Positions 1 to 4,720 of a stretch of 6,135 bases of DNA are shown here, in pieces (the stretch's first letter is position 1; every line of letters begins with the position of its first letter). The stretch lies in NCBI GenBank assembly GCA_005777415.1, contig SXMI01000007.1, positions 1 to 6,135 on the forward strand, read 5' to 3'. This DNA comes from Actinomycetota bacterium. GTDB lineage: Bacteria; Actinomycetota; Acidimicrobiia; Acidimicrobiales; Microtrichaceae. The notes under the pieces were generated by a model, which was given only the letters and a program-made list of their open reading frames with translations, searched no databases and was not told the origin of the DNA. A program made the translations under genes and the position numbers.

Positions 1-11
1 AGCCTGACCCC

Positions 12-653
12 ATGGGTCTGGACCAGCGCACCGACTACGACCGGGGCACGCTCGACGAGTCCACCGTGGCCTCGGAACCCGACGTGCAGCTGTCGGCCTG
101 GCTCGCCGACGCCGAGCGACTCGACGTGCCCGAGTTCAACGCCATGGCGGTCACGACCGTCGACGAGAGCGGCCGGCCCCGCTCGCGCAACGTGCTGCTG
201 CGCGGGGTCACTGACGGTGGGCTCCGCTTCTACACCAACCGCGACAGCGCGAAGGGCCGGGATCTGGCCGTTGACGACCGGGTGTGCATCCTCTTCAGCT
301 GGCTCGGGATCCACCGGCAGGTCCGCATCCAGGGACGAGCCCGACCGATCGACGACGCCGCCAGCGACGAGTACTTCGCGTCCCGGCCACGATCGAGCCA
401 GCTGGGCGCATGGGCGAGCGAGCAGTCGACGGTCCTCTCCGGCGGCCGGGACGATCTCACCGCCCGGCTCGAGGCGGTCACCGACCGGTACGAGGGCGGT
501 CCGGTGCCCCGGCCCCCGTTCTGGGGTGGCTACTCGGTGACCCCGGACGAGTACGAGTTCTGGCAGGGTCGCCCCAGCCGACTGCACGACCGGATCCGCT
601 ACCTCCGCCGCGACGATGGTGCCGGGTGGGTCGTCGATCGGCTGGCCCCCTGA
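12..653 (+). CDS. pdxH: Pyridoxine/pyridoxamine 5'-phosphate oxidase
   Basis: This 213-residue cytosolic flavoenzyme oxidises pyridoxine or pyridoxamine 5'-phosphate to pyridoxal 5'-phosphate with FMN and oxygen, the last step of vitamin B6 synthesis and salvage. The length is normal for the family. Visible family blocks are RSRNVLLRG (57-65), FYTNRDSAKG (73-82) and RQVRIQG (102-108), which form the FMN site. SRPRSSQLGAWAS (124-136), WGGY (171-174), FWQGRPSRLHDR (183-194) and the classic C-terminal RLAP (210-213) also match. The ATG at 12 gives a normal N-terminus; only 11 bases precede it, so its promoter and ribosome site cannot be judged and a slightly earlier start is not excluded. It converges on the minus-strand gene ending at 681, with a hairpin between them. 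Identification rests on motif recall and is secure. Confidence 0.96.
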   Translation: MGLDQRTDYDRGTLDESTVASEPDVQLSAWLADAERLDVPEFNAMAVTTVDESGRPRSRNVLLRGVTDGGLRFYTNRDSAKGRDLAVDDRVCILFSWLGIHRQVRIQGRARPIDDAASDEYFASRPRSSQLGAWASEQSTVLSGGRDDLTARLEAVTDRYEGGPVPRPPFWGGYSVTPDEYEFWQGRPSRLHDRIRYLRRDDGAGWVVDRLAP

Positions 654-655
654 AG

Positions 656-674
656 CCGTCGGGTCCGCCGACGG
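656..674. terminator. Hairpin terminator between convergent genes
   Basis: A perfect 7-bp inverted repeat, ccgtcgg and ccgacgg, encloses a 5-base loop (gtccg). It starts 3 bases after the pdxH stop and ends 7 bases before the stop of the opposing gene, filling nearly all of the 27-bp gap. On the plus strand it is followed by ttccgtt, a weak T-rich tail; on the minus strand there is no T-run. A terminator serving pdxH, and perhaps both genes, is the simplest reading. Confidence 0.6.
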
Positions 675-680
675 TTCCGT

Positions 681-1379
681 TCACAGCGGGGTCGGCCGGC
701 CGTCCGCACCGGTGATCGTGCTGGTGAGCTGCAGGATGCGATCCCCGTCCGGGTGGTGGATGTGGACCCCCGAGACGACGGCGACGTCGCAGTCCTCCCA
801 GACCCGGGTCGCTCGGATCGCCGTGCTGACCTCGTGATCGATCCGCCCGGCCAGGGTCACCGTGAGCTCGTCGATGTCCGAGTGGCCCCCGCCGGTGCAC
901 GACTGGATCTCCGACCAGAGCACCTGCATCTCGTGGTCGTCGAACGGGCACTCGCCATCGGCGTGCATGGCGTCGTTGACGGCCACCAGCGCCCCGCAGG
1001 TCGCCGACACCTGATCCTGTCCGACCCGGAGCGTGGCGCCGATCGAGCCGTCGGGAGCGACGCCGATGTGGGAGGTCCCGATCACCAGGGCGGCTCCGCG
1101 GCCTCCGTGCGCCGGGACGTGGGACAGCGCCGTCCGCCAGCCGGTGTGGCCGATGGCGGGGATGCCGCCCAGGCCTCCGACCGTGAAGGGGTGCCCCCAC
1201 CGCACGTCCACCGCCCGGGCGAGCTCGGCGACCAGCTCGTCCCGGCAGGTCGAGAGGGCGACGAGGGTGTGCTCCGCTGAGATCCCGTGGCCTCCGAGTC
1301 GATCCAGGAGCGCATCGAGGTGCTCTTCGACCGGGACGGAGCCGTCCAGCAGTCGGCCGGCGGATGAGGTCGGTGACAC
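681..1379 (-). CDS. Conserved uncharacterised protein ('limonene hydroxylase'-labelled family)
   Basis: This is a 232-residue soluble protein with no signal peptide or membrane segment. Its motifs recall a widespread bacterial family that databases sometimes call limonene hydroxylase, a label I regard as unproven. They are LGGHGISAEHTLVALS (28-43), WGHPFTVGGLGGIPAIGHTG (61-80), SHVP (86-89), a block around HIG and DGSIG (104-114), RVGQ (118-121) and ATCGA (126-130). A histidine- and acid-rich middle follows (C144, H149, C161, H166), with HIHHPDGD (206-213) near the end. The many conserved His, Cys and Asp residues hint at a metal site, but that is inference. I chose GTG 1379 because a longer frame to 1493 would overlap ccdA by 65 bases and carries a non-family N-terminus. 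A TANNNT element also sits exactly six bases before 1379. The gene lies 49 bases behind ccdA and may have both operon and own transcription. Confidence 0.72.
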   Translation of the reverse strand: MSPTSSAGRLLDGSVPVEEHLDALLDRLGGHGISAEHTLVALSTCRDELVAELARAVDVRWGHPFTVGGLGGIPAIGHTGWRTALSHVPAHGGRGAALVIGTSHIGVAPDGSIGATLRVGQDQVSATCGALVAVNDAMHADGECPFDDHEMQVLWSEIQSCTGGGHSDIDELTVTLAGRIDHEVSTAIRATRVWEDCDVAVVSGVHIHHPDGDRILQLTSTITGADGRPTPL

Positions 1380-1385
1380 GTCCGG

Positions 1386-1391
1386 ACGGTA
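1386..1391 (-). promoter_or_regulatory. Candidate -10 (TGC-TACCGT) for a leaderless start
   Basis: Read on the minus strand, TACCGT is preceded by TGC, an extended -10. It ends six bases before the GTG at 1379, so transcription would begin at or next to the start codon. No clear TTGACA-like -35 is seen; TTTCCT 18 bases upstream is a poor match. Orn has the same spacing. Confidence 0.4.
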
Positions 1392-1428
1392 GCACCGGAT
1401 CAGGCAGACAGGAAATCCATGTCCGCTT

Positions 1429-2310
1429 TTACTGGTCGTCGGCGGCCGCCCGGTCGCCCGACCCGCGCCGACGGGCCAGCAGCCCGCCGACAACTGCGGC
1501 GAGACCCACCAGCAGGGCGCTCCCGGCCGCCAGCCGCGCGGCGCCGACTCCCTCGATCCACGACTGGATGGACGACTGGAGGTCCCGGGTCCAGCTGACC
1601 AGGCCCGACGATCCCTCGCCGTTCAGCTCCTGCACCTCGACCCAGGCGTAGTAGGCGACGAAGATCCCGGCCAGCACCATGAGGACCCCGGAGATGACCT
1701 GGACGTGGGGGAGCACCCGGCGGAACGCCGTGACCACGCCGGTCCGGGCCAGTGCCACCGCCACCGTGAGCACTGCCAGTGCCGCCCCCATGCCGAGCGT
1801 GTAGACGACGAAGGTGACGAGCGTGCTCACCAGGTCGCCGTCGTTGAGCGTGGTCGAGACGATCGAGATGAACACTCCGATGGAGCAGCTCAGGGAGGCG
1901 ACGGCATAGGTGACGCCGTAGAGGAACATGGACGAGAGCTCTCGACCCTCGGAGCTGAGCTGCAGCTTCGGCAGGCGGACGACGGGCTCGAATCCGCGGA
2001 CGACCGCCACGCCGAGGACGACCAGGCCGACACCCACGGCCATCGTCACGTACGGCAGCCGTTCGGCGACGACGCTCGAGACGGATGACCAGACCAGGCC
2101 GACGATCCCGAAGACGGTCATGAAGCCGAGCGTCACGGCGAGGGAGACCCAGAGCGCCCTGGCGATGGGTGACCGTCGGGCCTCGACGTCGGTCGACTGG
2201 TCCAGGCCCAGGAAGTAGGTCAGGTATGCGGGGAGGAGCGCGAACCCGCAGGGGTTCACCGTGGTGATCATGCCGGCGGTGAACGCCAGGGCGAGGCGGG
2301 TGGAGTTCAC
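1429..2310 (-). CDS. ccdA: CcdA/DsbD-type transmembrane thiol-disulfide protein
   Basis: This 293-residue integral membrane protein of the CcdA/DsbD family passes electrons from cytoplasmic thioredoxin to extracytoplasmic thiol proteins, usually for cytochrome c maturation. The first helix carries NPCGFALLPAY (19-29) with the redox Cys21. The partner, Cys142, lies in SLSCSIGVF (139-147) of the fourth helix. Hydrophobic segments fall roughly at 5-33, 50-73, 85-105, 125-152, 162-188 and 203-223, the usual six. A seventh follows at about 258-279, after a polar linker, with a basic, charged tail (RRRGSGDR). That extra C-terminal helix makes the protein longer than minimal CcdA, as is seen in several actinobacteria. 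The GTG start overlaps the TGA of the upstream thioredoxin gene (GTGA, 4 bases), which implies translational coupling and a shared job. No ResB or ResC partner is in the window. Confidence 0.93.
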   Translation of the reverse strand: MNSTRLALAFTAGMITTVNPCGFALLPAYLTYFLGLDQSTDVEARRSPIARALWVSLAVTLGFMTVFGIVGLVWSSVSSVVAERLPYVTMAVGVGLVVLGVAVVRGFEPVVRLPKLQLSSEGRELSSMFLYGVTYAVASLSCSIGVFISIVSTTLNDGDLVSTLVTFVVYTLGMGAALAVLTVAVALARTGVVTAFRRVLPHVQVISGVLMVLAGIFVAYYAWVEVQELNGEGSSGLVSWTRDLQSSIQSWIEGVGAARLAAGSALLVGLAAVVGGLLARRRGSGDRAAADDQ

Positions 2311-2981
2311 CCGGCATCGACCCCGTTGCGTCGGAGCAGGTCGTCGAGGCCCGACTCGTCGAGTGCCCCGCCGACCATCTCGAGCACCGTGCCGTCAGCA
2401 CCCAGCAGGACCGTCCGGGGGAGCGCCGTGCCGGCGAACGTGGCGAACAGCTCACCCCGGGGGTCGTCCGCGTTGCGGTAGGTGACACCGGTGCGTCGGA
2501 GCTGTTCAGCGGCACCCTCGGCGGTGTCGATCACGTCGATGCCCACCACCTGGAGTCGGTCCCCGGCCCGCTCCGAGACGGCCTGGAACAACGGCATCTC
2601 CTCGACGCAGGGCGCACAGGTCGAGGACCAGAAGTTCAACAGCACCGGGGTCCCGCGCAGCTCGCCGAGCTCCTGTCGACCTCCGTCGAGGTAGTCGAGT
2701 CGGACCGACGGCGCGGGTTCCCCGACGACGGCGGTCGGGGTCCCCTCCGGCACGGCCGGGACGACGGCGAGGTCCTCGAGGGCGTCCACGGGGTCGACCG
2801 AGGTGTCGCCGAGCTCGCGCAGGGCGATGAACGAGAACATGGCGGCCACGCAGAGGCCCACCAGGGCGGCGCCGACGAGCGTCCGGGTGCCGATCGGCTG
2901 CCGTGCGGGCCTCGATGGCCGCTCGCCGGAATCGCCCGGCTGGTCGTCGGCGTCCTGGTCGTGGGTCGGGAGGGTGCTCAT
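2307..2981 (-). CDS. TlpA/ResA-like membrane-anchored thioredoxin
   Basis: This 224-residue protein has a charged cytosolic N-terminus (1-32) and one membrane anchor (about 33-54). An acidic linker leads to an extracytoplasmic thioredoxin fold of the AhpC/TSA-Redoxin (TlpA, ResA, CcmG) type. VGEPAPSVRLDYLDG (86-100) opens the domain. The active site is WSSTCAPCVEEMP (118-130) with Cys122 and Cys125, and the cis-proline is in ALPRT (P188). It probably reduces disulfides of apocytochrome c or other exported proteins using electrons from CcdA, whose gene overlaps its stop codon by 4 bases. ATG 2981 was chosen. A TTG at 3017 would add 12 residues (MRRDSRSPPPTS), but it lies only 10 bases from the large hairpin at 3028-3084. 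Neither start has a clear Shine-Dalgarno sequence. Assignment to cytochrome c maturation rather than general thiol repair is inference. Confidence 0.9.
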   Translation of the reverse strand: MSTLPTHDQDADDQPGDSGERPSRPARQPIGTRTLVGAALVGLCVAAMFSFIALRELGDTSVDPVDALEDLAVVPAVPEGTPTAVVGEPAPSVRLDYLDGGRQELGELRGTPVLLNFWSSTCAPCVEEMPLFQAVSERAGDRLQVVGIDVIDTAEGAAEQLRRTGVTYRNADDPRGELFATFAGTALPRTVLLGADGTVLEMVGGALDESGLDDLLRRNGVDAG

Positions 2982-3027
2982 CGAGGTCGGTGGTGGACTG
3001 CGGCTGTCCCGGCGCAACGGTCGCAGT

Positions 3028-3084
3028 GGCCGGTGACGGTGCCGATCCAGGTGGTGTTCCGAGGCTACGGCACCGGCACCGGCC
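3028..3084. other. Long hairpin between the WhiB gene and the thioredoxin gene
   Basis: Two consecutive 8-bp perfect arms, 3028-3035 with 3077-3084 and 3037-3044 with 3068-3075, are separated by a single A/G mismatch. They close a 23-base loop, giving 16 paired bases out of 17. It starts 22 bases past the WhiB stop on the minus strand and ends shortly before the thioredoxin start. No T-run follows on either strand. It could be a GC-rich terminator for the WhiB transcript, an RNA element in the thioredoxin leader, or a protein-binding palindrome. Confidence 0.5.
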
Positions 3085-3106
3085 GATCACGACGCGGGCG
3101 AGGTGG

Positions 3107-3505
3107 TCAGGTGTGCACCGGCTCGGTCCCGCACCGGGCGACGAGCCAGCGGTAGTCGTCCGGGAGGTCCACCTGTGGGAACACGTCCTCCGGCCGGGCC
3201 TGGCGGGGCGGACGGCCGCGCCGCCGCTTCTGGAGGACGATCCTGCCGTCCACGAACAGGTGCCCGCCCCAGACGCCGGCGGGTTCCCGGTTGGCCACGG
3301 CCGCATCGAGGCAGTCGCGCCGCACCGGGCAGGTCAGGCAGAGGCGCTTCGCCGCCGACACGTCGTCGAGCTCGTCGGAGTAGAACCCCACCGGCGTCAG
3401 GTCCCGGCACGCGGCCCGGTCCTGCCAGTCGCGGTCCCCGAGTTGCTCGGCGAGGAGCGCAGCGCCCCGGAGTGGGGTGGTGATGTCGTCGGTCGTGTCG
3501 TTCAC
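3107..3505 (-). CDS. whiB7: WhiB7-like iron-sulfur transcription factor with AT-hook
   Basis: This 132-residue WhiB-family protein has the four iron-sulfur cluster cysteines C33, C56, C59 and C65 (C-x22-C-x2-C-x5-C), with LCLTCPVRRDCLDAA around them. The GVWGG turn (77-81) binds the sigma factor in this family. GGHLFVDGRIVLQKRRRGRP (80-99) then ends in an RGRP AT-hook (96-99), which is the hallmark of WhiB7. WhiB7 binds SigA and AT-rich DNA next to the -35 and turns on intrinsic antibiotic-resistance genes, including its own. Unlike mycobacterial WhiB7, which stops soon after the AT-hook, this one runs 33 residues further with an extra Cys125. The GTG start has only a weak purine-rich upstream site (GAGACGAGA). 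The frame is open for at least 33 codons upstream, but I saw no normal start there. Family assignment is secure; the WhiB7 subtype is strong but by eye. Confidence 0.93.
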   Translation of the reverse strand: MNDTTDDITTPLRGAALLAEQLGDRDWQDRAACRDLTPVGFYSDELDDVSAAKRLCLTCPVRRDCLDAAVANREPAGVWGGHLFVDGRIVLQKRRRGRPPRQARPEDVFPQVDLPDDYRWLVARCGTEPVHT

Positions 3506-3548
3506 GGTGGTCTCGTCTCGTCGTGGGCCCGGTGGGAGGTCGGGTCCG

Positions 3549-3584
3549 GTGTGCTCGGCGGTGTGCTCGGCGGTGTGGTCGGCG
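3549..3584. repeat. Three tandem 12-bp repeats in the WhiB leader
   Basis: The unit gtgtgctcggcg occurs twice exactly (3549-3560, 3561-3572) and once with a single c-to-g change (3573-3584). It sits 44 bases upstream of the WhiB start codon. On the minus strand, in the WhiB frame, it would read as repeated HTAE codons with no stop before the start. Confidence 0.85.
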
Positions 3585-3587
3585 GGG

Positions 3588-3604
3588 CCGGGGATCCGCC
3601 CCGG
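3588..3604 (-). other. Second leader hairpin, overlapping the first
   Basis: On the minus strand CCGGGG, loop CGGAT, CCCCGG form a perfect 6-bp stem. Its first two bases (3603-3604) are also the last two bases of the larger hairpin at 3603-3655. The two therefore compete at their base. Confidence 0.5.
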
Positions 3605-3655
3605 AACGCAACAGAGCCGCCGGGACGGTGTCCCGACGGCTCTGGAGTGCGTTCC
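3603..3655 (-). other. Compound 21-bp hairpin in the WhiB leader, possible attenuator
   Basis: Three nested stems are seen: 3603-3610 with 3648-3655 (8 bp, ggaacgca and tgcgttcc), 3613-3619 with 3637-3643 (7 bp, agagccg and cggctct), and 3621-3626 with 3630-3635 (6 bp). A 3-base loop closes the top, and a small internal loop and one mismatch separate the stems. On the minus strand the inner 13 bp are followed by GTTGCGTT, a T-containing but broken tail. When the outer stem is unpaired this could act as a weak intrinsic terminator. It lies 98 bases before the WhiB start. The attenuator role is inferred from whiB7 precedents. Confidence 0.6.
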
Positions 3656-3664
3656 CGCTGCTCG

Positions 3665-3679
3665 GATCAGGTGCTGATC
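3665..3679 (-). other. Small hairpin over upstream-frame stop codons
   Basis: On the minus strand GATCAG, CAC, CTGATC form a 6-bp stem. The TGA at 3680-3678 of one upstream frame and the TGA at 3669-3667 of another both overlap it. It ends ten bases before the large hairpin. Confidence 0.4.
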
Positions 3680-3860
3680 AGTGCGGTGTGCCTCCCCGTC
3701 GGGTGCTCCGGTGGCCCGGGTAGCGGCCGAACCGGTTGCCCTCGTGGGCCGTCGGCTTGGACGGCCACGAGGTCCCGGCGAACGCCGTCGCCGGGGCGGT
3801 GGCGCGACGCGCCACGGTCCGGGTCGACCGGGAGGTGGGGGAGCAGGTGGGTGCGTTCAC
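3678..3860 (-). CDS. Candidate 60-codon upstream reading frame in the WhiB leader
   Basis: It runs from GTG 3860 to TGA 3678, about 27 bases after the predicted transcript start and 22 bases before the compound hairpin. The peptide is basic and rich in Thr, Arg, Pro and Ala, resembles nothing I know, and has no Shine-Dalgarno sequence. Third positions are about 92 % G/C by my count, but second positions (about 80 %) exceed first positions (about 60 %), which is not the pattern of a conserved protein. It could be a regulatory upstream frame whose peptide matters little, or chance. The frame ending at 3667 (GTG 3903) is an alternative, but its start overlaps the predicted promoter. Confidence 0.25.
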   Translation of the reverse strand: MNAPTCSPTSRSTRTVARRATAPATAFAGTSWPSKPTAHEGNRFGRYPGHRSTRRGGTPH

Positions 3861-3893
3861 GGTTCGTCGTTTCGGTCCGGGTGGACTCCGCCG

Positions 3894-3930
3894 AGCGAAC
3901 CACGGGCCCGGGACGCCGTCAAGTGGTTTA
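3894..3930 (-). promoter_or_regulatory. Candidate WhiB7-type autoregulated promoter
   Basis: On the minus strand TTGACG (3922-3917) is a near-consensus -35. An AT-rich patch, TAAA (3930-3927), lies four bases upstream, in one of the few AT-rich spots of the window. WhiB7-dependent promoters carry an AT-rich element just upstream of the -35, where the AT-hook binds. The hexamer 17 bases downstream, TTCGCT (3899-3894), is a poor -10. Transcription would begin near 3887. Autoregulation is inferred from the AT-hook and this spacing. Confidence 0.45.
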
Positions 3931-3966
3931 CCGGTCGTCGGCCATCGGACGCCGGCGGCCGCCCGC

Positions 3967-4539
<573 letters not shown>

Positions 4540-4545
4540 CGGAGC

Positions 4546-4551
4546 ACCTTA
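4546..4551 (-). promoter_or_regulatory. Candidate -10 (TAAGGT) for leaderless orn
   Basis: TAAGGT on the minus strand fits TANNNT and ends six bases before the GTG at 4539, which puts the transcript start at the start codon. No convincing -35 is present. AAGG could instead be read as a distant Shine-Dalgarno sequence. Confidence 0.4.
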
Positions 4552-4610
4552 CGGTCCGAGTCCGGTCGCGCCCCCTACTTCGATGGTCCCGGATCTGCGG
4601 GCTGGGGTAG

Positions 4611-4625
4611 GAATGGTTATCATCC
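4611..4625 (+). promoter_or_regulatory. Candidate -10 with overlapping Zur/Fur-like operator
   Basis: The only AT-rich spot in the 181-bp orn/transporter gap is gaatggttatcatcc. TATCAT at 4618-4623 matches TATAAT in five of six positions and would start transcription near 4630. The surrounding AATG...ATCATC is an imperfect inverted repeat reminiscent of Zur/Fur-family operators. Its place over the -10 of a metal-uptake operon fits repression by metal. No good -35 is seen; the ctgcgg 17 bases upstream does not match. Confidence 0.4.
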
Positions 4626-4720
4626 CTGCCACGAGCCCCTGGATGAACCGGATGACGAACCGCGTGACGAACCCCGCTGGGACCAGCCCCTCCAGCCGAC
4701 CCGCCTCCGTGCGAACCACG

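Larger units (their letters stand above)
3506..3966 (-). promoter_or_regulatory. Long structured leader of the WhiB7-like gene
   Basis: These 461 bases between orn and the WhiB gene hold no recognised protein gene. Read on the minus strand they contain, in order, a promoter with an AT-rich patch near 3917-3930, candidate upstream reading frames ending at 3678 and 3667, and a small hairpin at 3665-3679. Then come a 21-bp compound hairpin at 3603-3655, an overlapping hairpin at 3588-3604, three 12-bp repeats at 3549-3584 and the GTG at 3505. The predicted transcript leader is about 380 nt. Characterised whiB7 genes have long leaders with an upstream frame and an attenuating hairpin, released when ribosomes are inhibited. 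The resemblance here is in layout only. Confidence 0.5.

Noticed and set aside
478..1395. 305-codon minus-strand frame
   Set aside because: It is an Arg/Gly/Pro-rich shadow of the conserved gene at 681-1379 and overlaps the end of pdxH.
1380..1493. 38-residue N-terminal extension of the conserved protein
   Set aside because: It overlaps the ccdA coding end, has no family similarity and lies upstream of a well-placed TANNNT element.
1400..2515. 371-codon minus-strand frame over ccdA
   Set aside because: It starts as the thioredoxin gene's sequence in another frame and is Arg/Gly-rich with no membrane segments. ccdA is unmistakable in its own frame.
3549..3655. CRISPR-like or tRNA-like element in the leader
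   Set aside because: The repeats are 12 bp and directly adjacent with no spacers. The hairpins lack a cloverleaf, a TTCNANNC T-loop or a CCA end.
4643..4678. Degenerate repeat of (a/g)tgacgaacc in the transporter leader
   Set aside because: The copies are short and imperfect and fit equally well as codons for NRMTNRVTNP. There is no firm sign of an operator.
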